Below are positions 32,820-41,372 of a stretch of DNA of 64,000 nucleotides, piece after piece. The notes under the pieces were generated by a model. It searched no databases. It had not been told where the DNA came from and worked only from the letters and a program-made list of their open reading frames with translations. The stretch is from the NCBI RefSeq assembly GCF_040149665.1, contig NZ_JBEFLP010000005.1, positions 1 to 64,000 on the forward strand, read 5' to 3'. Within the stretch, counting starts at the first letter, position 1, and the number at the start of each line of letters is the position of its first letter. The stretch comes from Sulfitobacter sp. HNIBRBA3233. Lineage in GTDB: Bacteria; Pseudomonadota; Alphaproteobacteria; Rhodobacterales; Rhodobacteraceae. The position numbers were made by a program, and so were the translations under genes.

Positions 32820-35807
32820 ATGCTGAGGAAAAAGACCAACGGAGTCGCGCGCAGCGCAGGCCGGACGGGGATCGTAGGGGACGTGGCGCGCAGCGGCATC
32901 GACCGCCGCGCCTTCCTGCGCGGTTCGGGCCTTGTCATCGGCGGGCTGTCCGCCATCGCCGCCACCGCCGGCAGCGTTCAGCAGGCAAGCGCCGCCACCG
33001 CTTCGGTGGGCGGCAAGATCGAAGTGAAGAAATCGGTCTGCACCCATTGCTCGGTCGGCTGCACCGTGATCGCCGAGGTTTCGGACGGCGTCTGGGTCGG
33101 GCAGGAGCCCGGCTGGGACAGCCCCTTCAACCTTGGGGCGCATTGCGCCAAGGGCGCCTCGGTGCGCGAGCACGCCCATGGCGAGCGCCGCCTGAAGTAC
33201 CCGATGAAGAAGGTCGGCGGCGAATGGCAGCGGATCTCCTGGGAGCAGGCGATCAACGAGATCGGCGACAAGATGCTTTCGATCCGTGAAAGCAGCGGCC
33301 CGGATTCGGTCTACTGGCTGGGCTCGGCCAAGCATTCCAACGAACAGGCCTACCTGTTCCGCAAGTTCGCGGCCTACTGGGGCACCAACAACGTCGACCA
33401 CCAGGCGCGGATCTGTCACTCCACGACCGTGGCCGGCGTGGCGAACACATGGGGCTACGGCGCCATGACCAACAGCTACAACGACATCCACAAGTCGAAG
33501 GCGATCTTCATCATCGGCGGCAACCCCGCCGAGGCGCACCCGGTCTCGCTGCAGCACGTGCTGAAGGCGAAAGAGGAAAACAACGCGCCGCTGATCGTCT
33601 GCGACCCGCGTTTCACCCGCACCGCGGCCCATGCGGACGAATTCGTGCGTTTCCGTCCGGGTTCGGACGTGGCGCTGGTCTGGGGCATCCTGTACCACAT
33701 CTTCGAGAACGGCTGGGAGGACAAGGAGTTCATCCGCACCCGTGTCTGGGGCATGGACGAGATCCGCAAGGAAGTCGCCAACTGGACCCCGGATGAGGTC
33801 GAGCGCGTCACCGGCGTGCCGGGCGAACAGCTCGAGCGCGTGGCCCGCACGCTGGCCAACAACCGTCCCGGCACCGTGATCTGGTGCATGGGCGGCACCC
33901 AGCACACCAACGGCAACAACAACACCCGCGCCTACTGCATCCTGCAGCTCGCCCTTGGCAACATGGGCGTCGCCGGCGGCGGCACAAACATCTTCCGCGG
34001 CCACGACAACGTGCAGGGGGCCACGGACCTCGGCGTTCTGGCTGACACGCTGCCCGGCTACTACGGTCTGTCGGACGGGTCCTGGGCGCATTGGGCCCGT
34101 GTCTGGGAGGAGGATCTCGACTGGCTCAAGGGCCGTTTCGCCTCCTGGAAGGACGGGGCCGGCGAAGAGCAGGCGATGATGAACCTCACCGGCATTCCGG
34201 TGTCGCGCTGGATCGACGGTGTGCTGGAAGCGCGCGAGAACCTCGAGCAGCCCGACAACACCAAGGCGATGGTGCTCTGGGGTCACGCCCCCAACTCGCA
34301 AACCCGCCAGCTGGAAATGAAAACGGCGATGGAGAAGCTCGACCTGCTGGTCGTGGTCGACCCCTATCCGACCGTTTCGGCGGTTCTGCACGACCGGACC
34401 GAAGACACCTACCTGCTGCCGGCCTGCACCCAGTTCGAGACCTCGGGCTCGGTGACCGCGTCCAACCGCTCGCTCCAGTGGCGCGAGAAGGTCGTGGAGC
34501 CGCTCTTCGAAAGCCTGCCGGACCACACGATCCTCTACAAGTTCGCCAAGAAGTTCGGCTTCGAGGACCGCATGTTCCGCAACATCGAAATGAACGGCGA
34601 GGAGCCGCTGGTCGAAGATCTGACCCGCGAGTTCAACCGCGGCATGTGGACCATCGGCTATACCGGCCAGTCGCCCGAGCGCATGAAGATGCACATGGAG
34701 AACCAGCACACCTTCGACAAGACCACCCTGCGCGCTGTGGGCGGTCCGGCTGACGGTGATTACTACGGCTTGCCATGGCCCTGCTGGGGCACACCCGAAA
34801 TGAACCACCCCGGCACCGCGAACCTCTATGACATGTCGCTGCCCGTGGCCGATGGCGGCCTGACCTTCCGCGCCCGTTTCGGCGTGGAGCGGGACGGCGA
34901 GAACCTGCTGGCCGAGGGCGTCTATTCCAAGGGCTCGGAAATTCAGGATGGGTATCCTGAATTCACCATGCAAATGCTCATCGATCTGGGTTGGGACACG
35001 GACCTGACCGCAGAGGAGCGCAGCGTGATCGAGGCGGTCGCGGGCTATGAAGCCCCGGCAAAGGCCGACAATGGTCAGGAAGAGGTCGGCGAGACCTCGC
35101 AGCAAGGCGAGCTGGAATCGGATTACATGGCCCGCGTGGGCGGCATCAACTGGAAGACCGACCTCTCGGGCGGCATCCAGCGGGTCGCGATCGCGCATGG
35201 CTGTGCCCCCTTCGGCAACGCCAAGGCCCGTGCCGTGGTCTGGACCTTCCCCGATCCGGTGCCGACACACCGCGAGCCGCTTTATTCCAACCGGCGCGAT
35301 CTGGTGGCGGATTACCCGACCTACGAGGACAAGACCTTCTGGCGGGTGCCGACGCTTTACGCCTCGATCCAGAAGAACGACTTCTCGGAAGAATTCCCGA
35401 TCATCCTCACGTCCGGCCGTCTGGTCGAATACGAGGGCGGCGGGGACGAAACCCGGTCGAACCCGTGGCTGGCCGAACTTCAGCAGAACATGTTCATCGA
35501 GATCAACACCCGTGACGCGAACAATCTGGGCGTCCGTGACGGGGCCGATGTCTGGGTCGAAGGACCGGAAGGCGGCAAGATCAAAGTGATGGCCATGGTC
35601 ACCGAACGGGTGGGCGAGGGCGTGGCCTTCATGCCCTTCCACTTCGGCGGACACATGGGCGGTGTGAGCCTGCGGGACAAATACCCCGACGGGGCAGACC
35701 CGATCGTGCTGGGCGAAAGCACCAACACGGTTCAGACCTACGGCTACGATTCAGTCACGCAAATGCAGGAGACCAAAGCGACTCTCTGCAAGATCATGCC
35801 AGCGTAA
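32820..35807 (+). CDS. fdhA: Formate dehydrogenase catalytic (alpha) subunit, Cys-type
   Basis: Molybdopterin (probably tungsten) bis-MGD enzyme oxidising formate to CO2, 995 residues. Tat signal DRRAFLRG (28-35). The [4Fe-4S] site is Cys74, Cys77, Cys81, Cys109 (CTHCSVGC...GAHC). ARICHST carries the metal ligand Cys199 and catalytic His200; the codon at 33414 is TGT, so no selenocysteine. The C-terminal dinucleotide-binding domain begins near LTSGRLVEYEGGGDETR and ends SVTQMQETKATLCK. As a Tat substrate it faces the periplasm. 12 bases before fdhB in the operon. Confidence 0.96.
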   Translation: MLRKKTNGVARSAGRTGIVGDVARSGIDRRAFLRGSGLVIGGLSAIAATAGSVQQASAATASVGGKIEVKKSVCTHCSVGCTVIAEVSDGVWVGQEPGWDSPFNLGAHCAKGASVREHAHGERRLKYPMKKVGGEWQRISWEQAINEIGDKMLSIRESSGPDSVYWLGSAKHSNEQAYLFRKFAAYWGTNNVDHQARICHSTTVAGVANTWGYGAMTNSYNDIHKSKAIFIIGGNPAEAHPVSLQHVLKAKEENNAPLIVCDPRFTRTAAHADEFVRFRPGSDVALVWGILYHIFENGWEDKEFIRTRVWGMDEIRKEVANWTPDEVERVTGVPGEQLERVARTLANNRPGTVIWCMGGTQHTNGNNNTRAYCILQLALGNMGVAGGGTNIFRGHDNVQGATDLGVLADTLPGYYGLSDGSWAHWARVWEEDLDWLKGRFASWKDGAGEEQAMMNLTGIPVSRWIDGVLEARENLEQPDNTKAMVLWGHAPNSQTRQLEMKTAMEKLDLLVVVDPYPTVSAVLHDRTEDTYLLPACTQFETSGSVTASNRSLQWREKVVEPLFESLPDHTILYKFAKKFGFEDRMFRNIEMNGEEPLVEDLTREFNRGMWTIGYTGQSPERMKMHMENQHTFDKTTLRAVGGPADGDYYGLPWPCWGTPEMNHPGTANLYDMSLPVADGGLTFRARFGVERDGENLLAEGVYSKGSEIQDGYPEFTMQMLIDLGWDTDLTAEERSVIEAVAGYEAPAKADNGQEEVGETSQQGELESDYMARVGGINWKTDLSGGIQRVAIAHGCAPFGNAKARAVVWTFPDPVPTHREPLYSNRRDLVADYPTYEDKTFWRVPTLYASIQKNDFSEEFPIILTSGRLVEYEGGGDETRSNPWLAELQQNMFIEINTRDANNLGVRDGADVWVEGPEGGKIKVMAMVTERVGEGVAFMPFHFGGHMGGVSLRDKYPDGADPIVLGESTNTVQTYGYDSVTQMQETKATLCKIMPA

Positions 35808-35819
35808 GGAGATAAGAGA

Positions 35820-36413
35820 ATGGCAAGAGCAAAGTTTCTCTGCGATGCCGAGCGCTGCATCGAATGCAACGCCTGCGTCACGGCTTGTAAGAACGAACAC
35901 GAAGTTCCGTGGGGCATCAACCGCCGCCGCGTGGTGACCATTCAGGACGGCCAGCCGGGCGAACGCTCGATCTCGGTCGCCTGCATGCACTGCTCGGACG
36001 CGCCCTGCATGGCGGTCTGCCCGGTGGATTGCTTCTACCAGACCGACGACGGGATCGTGCTGCACTCCAAGGACCTCTGCATCGGCTGTGGCTACTGCTT
36101 CTACGCCTGCCCCTTCGGCGCGCCGCAGTACCCGCAGGCCGGTAACTTCGGCAGCCGCGGAAAGATGGACAAATGTACCTTCTGCGCCGGTGGCCCCGAG
36201 GAGAACCACTCCCAGGCCGAATTCCAGAAGTACGGTCGCAACCGGATCGCGGAAGGCAAGCTGCCGATCTGCGCCGAGATGTGCTCGACCAAGGCGCTGC
36301 TGGCGGGGGATGGCGACACGGTGTCGGACATCTACCGCGAGCGCGTCGTGGCGCGCGGCTTCGGCTCCGGTGCCTGGGGCTGGGGTACGGCCTACAATCA
36401 GAAGGGTCAGTAA
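35820..36413 (+). CDS. fdhB: Formate dehydrogenase iron-sulfur (beta) subunit
   Basis: Electron-transfer subunit, 197 residues, with four Cys clusters for [4Fe-4S] centres: CIECNACVTAC (about 13), CMHCSDAPCMAVCP (about 55), CIGCGYCFYACPFG (about 86) and CTFC at about 119 with a partner CAEMC (about 154). It passes electrons from FdhA to the cytochrome b subunit. GGAGAT precedes the ATG. No own Tat signal; such subunits are exported with FdhA. Confidence 0.94.
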   Translation: MARAKFLCDAERCIECNACVTACKNEHEVPWGINRRRVVTIQDGQPGERSISVACMHCSDAPCMAVCPVDCFYQTDDGIVLHSKDLCIGCGYCFYACPFGAPQYPQAGNFGSRGKMDKCTFCAGGPEENHSQAEFQKYGRNRIAEGKLPICAEMCSTKALLAGDGDTVSDIYRERVVARGFGSGAWGWGTAYNQKGQ

Positions 36414-36422
36414 GACCTGCCA

Positions 36423-36445
36423 GGGCGGCCCGTCGCGGGCCGCCC
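36423..36445 (+). terminator. Strong hairpin between fdhB and fdhI
   Basis: GGGCGGCCCG (36423-36432), loop TCG, CGGGCCGCCC (36436-36445): a perfect 10-bp stem followed by CTTTC. The T-run is poor, so it may only attenuate transcription or protect the upstream mRNA end, leaving fdhI at a lower level than fdhAB. Confidence 0.5.
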
Positions 36446-36479
36446 CTTTCATCACTTCTGTCTAGCCGGGGGATTGCCC

Positions 36480-37679
36480 ATGCTGCGCCACCTGATGGCC
36501 CTTTTCATTCTTGCGCTGATTGCACTGCCTCTGGGCGTCGCTGCGCAAGACATCCGTCTGCCGGAGAATTCGACCCCCGGCGCGATCGACCGGGCCAGCA
36601 CCGGCGGGGCGCAAAACCTTGCTGACATCGAAGCCCGCGAAGCCGGGGTCGAGATTGATGACAGCTTCCGCCGCGACAATCTTGGCGGCGACGCCGCGAC
36701 GGCGCCCGGGCTGGGGCCGCTCGGCGGCCGCTCGGACCCGGACCTGTGGCGCGGTATCCGCTATAACGAATTGCCGGTCACGGTCAGCACGTTGAACCAG
36801 ACCGGTCTTGTGCTGGTGCAGGACGACGGCATCTGGTGGCTGAACTTCCGCGAGGGGCCGCTGGCCACCTATGGTGCGTGGCTCCTTGGGGGCATGCTGA
36901 TCCTGCTGGCGTTGTTCTACCTGCTGCGTGGGCGCATCCGGATCGAGGGCGGCAAGTCGGGCCGGACCGTCACGCGGTTCAAGGCCATCGAACGCTTCGC
37001 GCACTGGATGCTGGCCGGTTCCTTCATCCTGCTGGCACTCACCGGACTGGCCACGCTGTTCGGCCGTAAAGTAGTCATTCCAACGCTGGGGCACGATTTC
37101 AACTCGGTTCTGCTGGCCGGTTCGAAGTTCATCCACAACAACGTATCCTGGGCCTTCATGATCGCGCTGGTCATGGTTTTCGTCATGTGGGTTTGGCACA
37201 ACATTCCCAACCGGACCGATTGGGTCTGGATCAAGCAGGGTGGCGGTTTCATCGGGGACAAACACCCGCCCGCGAAGAAGTTCAACTTCGGTCAGAAGAT
37301 CATCTTTTGGGGCGTCATCGTGCTGGGCTTCTCGGTCTCGCTGTCGGGGCTCTCCTTGCTGTTCCCGTTCGAGCTGCATCTCTTCGGCCATACCTTTGGC
37401 CTGATCAACGACGTCGGCATCACCGAATTTGCGGGCATGGGTCCGCTGCAAGAGGACCTCACCCCGCACGCTGAAATGCAATATGCCCAGCTTTGGCATG
37501 CGATCATCGGCTTCCTGATGATGGCGCTGATCCTCGGCCATATCTACATCGGTACGCTCGGCATGGAAGGCGCTTACGACGCCATGGGCAGCGGCGAGGT
37601 CGATGAACGCTGGGCCGAGCAACACCACTCGCTGTGGCTCGACGAGGTCAGACAAGACAAGCGGACGCCAGCGGAATGA
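36480..37679 (+). CDS. fdhI: Formate dehydrogenase cytochrome b (gamma) subunit
   Basis: Membrane di-heme cytochrome b that delivers electrons to quinone, 399 residues. A signal-like N-terminal helix (about 3-20) and a long periplasmic segment precede four helices of the core (about 130, 175, 220 and 340). Histidines in FAHWMLAGSFILLALTG (about 175), LWHAIIGF (about 335) and ILGHIYIG (about 350) are likely heme ligands. The periplasmic extension of about 120 residues is longer than in E. coli FdoI. The ATG at 36480 is preferred to the TTG at 36474; a GGGGG tract at 36468-36472 serves as ribosome-binding site. Confidence 0.92.
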   Translation: MLRHLMALFILALIALPLGVAAQDIRLPENSTPGAIDRASTGGAQNLADIEAREAGVEIDDSFRRDNLGGDAATAPGLGPLGGRSDPDLWRGIRYNELPVTVSTLNQTGLVLVQDDGIWWLNFREGPLATYGAWLLGGMLILLALFYLLRGRIRIEGGKSGRTVTRFKAIERFAHWMLAGSFILLALTGLATLFGRKVVIPTLGHDFNSVLLAGSKFIHNNVSWAFMIALVMVFVMWVWHNIPNRTDWVWIKQGGGFIGDKHPPAKKFNFGQKIIFWGVIVLGFSVSLSGLSLLFPFELHLFGHTFGLINDVGITEFAGMGPLQEDLTPHAEMQYAQLWHAIIGFLMMALILGHIYIGTLGMEGAYDAMGSGEVDERWAEQHHSLWLDEVRQDKRTPAE

Positions 37680-37704
37680 ACGCTCAGCGAGAAGGATACA
37701 CGCG

Positions 37705-37830
37705 ATGAAAGCCATGCTGGCAGGGTTTCTGGGCGTCGCCGTGATTGGCGTCGTCGCCTATTTCGGTCTCCACGAGATGGGCTTTTCCTCCGCAGAGGTC
37801 TATTCAGGTGAAAACGTCCGATTGGACTGA
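37705..37830 (+). CDS. Small single-pass membrane protein after fdhI
   Basis: 41 residues with one hydrophobic helix (MLAGFLGVAVIGVVAYFGLH, about 4-23) and a short polar tail ending SGENVRLD. GAAGGA lies 8 bases before the ATG, and the spacing to fdhI (25 bases) and the regulator (17 bases) supports a real gene in the operon. I recognise no named family; it may be a structural subunit of the FDH membrane complex. Confidence 0.65.
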   Translation: MKAMLAGFLGVAVIGVVAYFGLHEMGFSSAEVYSGENVRLD

Positions 37831-37847
37831 CACCGAAAAGGCGAAAC

Positions 37848-39203
37848 ATGGCGGCAGGGGATGAATACGGCGGCACGCTCGAGGGCGCGTCGGTCCTTGT
37901 GATCGACGACGAACCGGGGATGCGGCATTTTCTGACCAAGATCCTCGAGCCGCGGGTCAAGCGGGTGGCGCAGGCCGCCTCCCCGGCGGAAGCCACTCGT
38001 GCGCTGGACGAGGCGCATTTCGATGTCGTCGTGCTCGATAACGTGATGCCGGGCAAGACGGGTCTCGAATGGATCGCCGAACAGCGGCGCAAGGGGTTTT
38101 ACGCCGATACCGTGCTGATCACTGCCTATGCGGATCTGGAAACGGCAATCGCCGCCCTGCGGGCGGGCGTGAGCGATTTCGTCCTGAAACCGTTCCGCAC
38201 CAACCAGATCCTCGGCGCGCTGTCGCGAACGCTCGACCGCAAGAACCTGCGCCGCGACAATACGTTGCTCCGGCGAGAGTTGCTTGCCGGAACGGCGGTG
38301 CAGATGCTGGGCCAGTCAGCACCGCTGGCGAAGGTACGCAGCATGTTGAACCGTCTTGCACCGCTGCCGACGCCGGTCCTGTTCACGGGCGAAAGCGGCA
38401 CCGGCAAGGAATTGGCGGCACGGCAATTGCACCAGATGTCGGACCGGGCGGACAAGCCTTTCGTCGCGGTGAACTGCGCCGCGATCAGCCCGGACAGTGT
38501 GGTGCCCGAACTCTTCGGCACGGTCGAAGGCAACGAGACCCTGCAACCCGGCCTGCTCCTGCTCGCCGATGGCGGAACGCTCTTCCTCGACGAGGTCGCG
38601 CAGATGCCCGAGACCCTTCAGGCAGCGCTCTTGCGGGTGCTGGAGGATCATCGCATCCGTCCCGAAGGCGCCGAGCGTGAGATCCCGCTCAATTTGCGGC
38701 TTCTGTTTGCCACCAATGCCGATCTGCCGAAGGCCGTGGCCGAAGGTCGGTTCCGTGCCGATCTCTACCACCGGATGAACGTTGTCGAGATCCCCATGCC
38801 GCCGCTGCGGGACCGGTCTGAGGACATCGTGGAACTGGCGGCGATGTTCATGGAGCAATTCTCGACCGCGCTTGGCATGCCAGCGCTGCGGCTGGACGCC
38901 GAAACGCTCTTGAAGCTCATGCGCTACGACTGGCCCGGTAACGTGCGCGAGTTGCGCAACCTGATCGAACGGTCGGTGATCCTCGGCAGTTTGCCCGACG
39001 CCTTTGCGGGGCAGGGCGGGGTCGACGGGGCGCGGGCGATCGAGGATCTGGAACTGGTCACGCAGCGCCACATGCTGCACATTCTTGACCTGAGCAAGGG
39101 CAACCGCGCAGAGGCGGCGCGCCGCCTCGGCGTGTCGCGCAAGACGGTGGACCGAAAGCTTGCCGCATGGGCGGCCGAAGGGCTGGAGATCGACAGCCCC
39201 TGA
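37848..39203 (+). CDS. NtrC-family response regulator without the GAFTGA motif
   Basis: Receiver-AAA-Fis regulator, 451 residues. Receiver with Asp64 (VVLDNVMPG) and Lys114 (VLKPF). AAA domain with Walker A GESGTGKE (181-188) and Walker B GGTLFLDEV (242-250). After ELFG (221-224) the GAFTGA loop that contacts sigma-54 is replaced by TVEGNETLQPG. A Fis-type helix-turn-helix lies at the C-terminus (NRAEAARRLGVSRKTVDRKL). Loss of the motif suggests it does not activate sigma-54 polymerase; R. capsulatus NtrC is a known sigma-70 activator of this kind. It lies 17 bases after the small membrane gene, so probably part of the fdh operon. Likely partner: kinase at 17560 (inference). Confidence 0.9.
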   Translation: MAAGDEYGGTLEGASVLVIDDEPGMRHFLTKILEPRVKRVAQAASPAEATRALDEAHFDVVVLDNVMPGKTGLEWIAEQRRKGFYADTVLITAYADLETAIAALRAGVSDFVLKPFRTNQILGALSRTLDRKNLRRDNTLLRRELLAGTAVQMLGQSAPLAKVRSMLNRLAPLPTPVLFTGESGTGKELAARQLHQMSDRADKPFVAVNCAAISPDSVVPELFGTVEGNETLQPGLLLLADGGTLFLDEVAQMPETLQAALLRVLEDHRIRPEGAEREIPLNLRLLFATNADLPKAVAEGRFRADLYHRMNVVEIPMPPLRDRSEDIVELAAMFMEQFSTALGMPALRLDAETLLKLMRYDWPGNVRELRNLIERSVILGSLPDAFAGQGGVDGARAIEDLELVTQRHMLHILDLSKGNRAEAARRLGVSRKTVDRKLAAWAAEGLEIDSP

Positions 39204-39384
39204 GGTCCGGCGACAGGCCAAGGCCGGTTTTCCTTTTCCCGGCAACCTTGCGAAGCGCCACGTCCGGCAGGACAGGGGTGTTTGTCCCTCTGACAATACG
39301 GTCAGCGCTGAACCCTCAGATCATTCCGCGCAGGCGCGGATCCGGGCGTCGGTGTGCGGCCGAGGTTGAAGGATGCCGCGTGAA

Positions 39385-39404
39385 AAGTTCACAGCTGTGA
39401 ACTT
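39385..39404. other. 20-bp perfect palindrome resembling a repABC parS site
   Basis: AAGTTCACAGCTGTGAACTT is perfectly palindromic. Its core GTTCACAGCTGTGAAC (39387-39402) fits every fixed position of the repABC centromere consensus GTTNNNNGCNNNNAAC as I recall it. It sits between the NtrC-like gene and the epimerase, overlapping the first base of the epimerase stop, 16 kb from repA. It shares the CAGCTG centre with the palindrome at the end of repC but the arms differ. It could be a second RepB site, a relic of another replicon, or an operator. Confidence 0.45.
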
Positions 39405-40435
39405 CAGGCCCGGACCGCTGCCGCCGGAACCGCGTAGAAGCTCCTGTACCATTCGACAAACTGCGCCACGCCATCGCGCATGTCGGTTCGGGGCGCGTAG
39501 CCGGTCAGCGCGCGCAGCAAAGCGGTATCGGCCCAGGTCGAAGGCACATCACCGGGCTGCATCGGCATCAGGTTGCGTTGCGCGGTGACGCCCGTTGCCT
39601 CTTCGATGGCGGCAATGAAATCGGTCAGGATCACCGGATCCGAGTTGCCGATGTTGACCACTCGGAAGGGTGCGACCGTCGACAGGCTGTCGCCCTCGTG
39701 CCGGCCCTGTTGCGAGAGGTGATCGGGAATGGCATCGCGCAGGCGGATGATAGCCTCCACGAGGTCGGTCACGAAGGTGAAGTCGCGGCGCATGTTGCCG
39801 TTGTTGTAGACATTGATGGGGCGGCCTTCGAGGATCGCGGAGGTGAACAGATGCGGCGCCATGTCCGGACGGCCCCAAGGCCCGTATACGGTGAAGAACC
39901 GGAACATCGTGATCGGCAGGCCGAAGAGGTGGGCGTAGGAGTGGGCGATATTCTCGCTGGCTTTCTTGGTCGCGCCATAGAGGGACATCTGGTGGTCTGT
40001 CGCGACATCCTCGCGGTAGGGCATCTCGGAATTGGCGCCGTAGACCGAGGAGCTGGAGGCCATCAGCATGTGTTCGGGCGGGAAGGCCCGTGCCGCTTCG
40101 AGCAGTTGAAGGGTGCCGAAAAGGTTGGTCTGAACGTAGGTGTCCGGATTCTCGAGCGAGTACCGGACGCCCGCCTGCGCGGCGAGGTGGAAAACATGCG
40201 TCGGGCGGTGACGGTCGAACAGGTCGGTCAGCAGGTTGTGCGTCTCGATGCTGCCTTCGACGTTATGAAATGCAGGGTAGGCCGCAAGCCGGTCGCGGCG
40301 CGCGGCCTTTAGCGATACATCGTAATAATCGCTCATGTTGTCGACGCCGACGACGGTGTGCCCGTCGTCCAGCAGGCGACGGCAGAGATGGTATCCGATG
40401 AAACCCGAAGATCCGGTTACGAGTGCGGTCGCCAT
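39404..40435 (-). CDS. NAD-dependent epimerase/dehydratase (UDP-glucuronate 4-epimerase-like)
   Basis: Nucleotide-sugar epimerase of the extended SDR family, 343 residues. VTGSSGFIGYHLCRRLL (about 6-22) binds NAD, HLAAQAGVRYSLENP (about 83) matches UDP-glucuronate epimerases, and MSLYGATKKASE (about 150) carries Tyr-x3-Lys. PWGRPDMAP (about 186) and RRDFTFV (about 214) are sugar-nucleotide-binding signatures of the same group. Soluble N-terminus; some homologues have membrane anchors. Context with exoD suggests exopolysaccharide. Confidence 0.87.
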   Translation of the reverse strand: MATALVTGSSGFIGYHLCRRLLDDGHTVVGVDNMSDYYDVSLKAARRDRLAAYPAFHNVEGSIETHNLLTDLFDRHRPTHVFHLAAQAGVRYSLENPDTYVQTNLFGTLQLLEAARAFPPEHMLMASSSSVYGANSEMPYREDVATDHQMSLYGATKKASENIAHSYAHLFGLPITMFRFFTVYGPWGRPDMAPHLFTSAILEGRPINVYNNGNMRRDFTFVTDLVEAIIRLRDAIPDHLSQQGRHEGDSLSTVAPFRVVNIGNSDPVILTDFIAAIEEATGVTAQRNLMPMQPGDVPSTWADTALLRALTGYAPRTDMRDGVAQFVEWYRSFYAVPAAAVRA

Positions 40436-40523
40436 GGTCAGTCCTTTGCGCGGTTGAGCCGCCTTTACGCCTTCGGTTCCGGTCTCTCAACCCGCCGCGC
40501 CTGTTTCCCGCGCAAGGATGCGG

Positions 40524-40874
40524 TCACGCCCAGTACTGCGGGACGCCGTAATGCTCGTGGGTGCGGCGCTCCCAGTCGCGGTCGCCGTACCAGTTGTCGT
40601 GGCGTTCGGGGGCGCTGGTGACTTCCTCTTCCGTCAGGTCGGTGACGTAGCATTCGCGCTCGGTGTCGAACGTCAGCTTGTCCCACGGGATCGGAAGGTG
40701 GTCTTCGCCCATGCCGAGAAAACCGCCGAAGCCCATGATCGCGTAGGCAATCTTGCCCGAGGTCTTGTCGATCAGCAGGTGGTCGATGGTGCCGATGCTC
40801 TCGCCTTCGCAGTAGACTTCGGTGCCGCTGACGTTCTTTGACGAGATCAATGTTCCCTTGCTCTCTTCGGTCAC
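40524..40874 (-). CDS. PRC-barrel domain protein (cytoplasmic)
   Basis: 116 residues, one PRC-barrel: LISSKNVSGTEVYCEGESIGTIDHLLIDKTSGKIAYAIMGFGGFLGMGEDHLPIPWDKL (landmarks KNVSGTEVY at about 13, GFGGFLGMGE about 48, IPWDKL about 62). No signal peptide. PRC-barrels act in RNA metabolism, photosynthetic reaction centres and stress proteins; the role here is unknown. The related two-domain periplasmic PRC protein is encoded 1.2 kb away. Confidence 0.82.
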   Translation of the reverse strand: MTEESKGTLISSKNVSGTEVYCEGESIGTIDHLLIDKTSGKIAYAIMGFGGFLGMGEDHLPIPWDKLTFDTERECYVTDLTEEEVTSAPERHDNWYGDRDWERRTHEHYGVPQYWA

Positions 40875-41372
40875 GGTTGCGTCTCCTTCAATTGTTCGCG
40901 GTTCAGATAGATCATAGGGCGACAGGGCGGCGTTGGAAGTTCGCGGTAGGGCAGGGCGGTCACACCACCGGCGGATTTTGACCGATCGCCCCGCCGGGTG
41001 GCGGATCTATCCGCGTAAGGCAAGACGGAATGTTCCGTGAGGTATGACTTAAGTAAATGATTTTAAATTAAATTAGGTCGGCGCGGCCGACATTTTTGGA
41101 GGGATGATCGACCGCGCCTGAAAGAAACACCTCTCGTCGGGGGACAACGGGTGCCTTTCGTACAGAAGTTGTGGCTGGACGGGACGCAGTGTTGGGGATG
41201 CGTTGGCCGGCAGATGTCAAAACTTCGTATGGTGGTTAAACCACACCCGACAAACGTTTCAGCCGGATGACAGTTCCAAGGAATTTACGAAAAGTTTTCC
41301 CGTTCCTGTCGGGCCCGCCGGTGTGTTAGCGCGGCGGGGCGGAACTTCGCCCGATGCAGCACGTTTCCCCGT
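40875..41372. other. Intergenic region with an AT-rich patch and a hairpin followed by T5
   Basis: 498 bases without a convincing gene. A short AT-rich segment (about 41046-41075, TTTTAAATTAAATTAGG) leads into GTCGGC (41077-41082), loop GCG, GCCGAC (41086-41091) and then A-TTTTT, a small intrinsic-terminator-like hairpin on the plus strand. With no upstream plus-strand gene this could end an unrecognised small RNA, but no convincing promoter was found. Beyond that only ordinary GC-rich sequence up to exoD. Confidence 0.35.

Noticed and set aside
33414..33416. Selenocysteine in formate dehydrogenase
   Set aside because: The active-site codon is TGT (Cys), not TGA, and no SECIS-like hairpin was looked for further.
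39387..39402. Chromosomal-type parS
   Set aside because: The bacterial chromosomal parS is TGTTTCACGTGAAACA; this palindrome has a CAGCTG centre and fits the repABC pattern instead.
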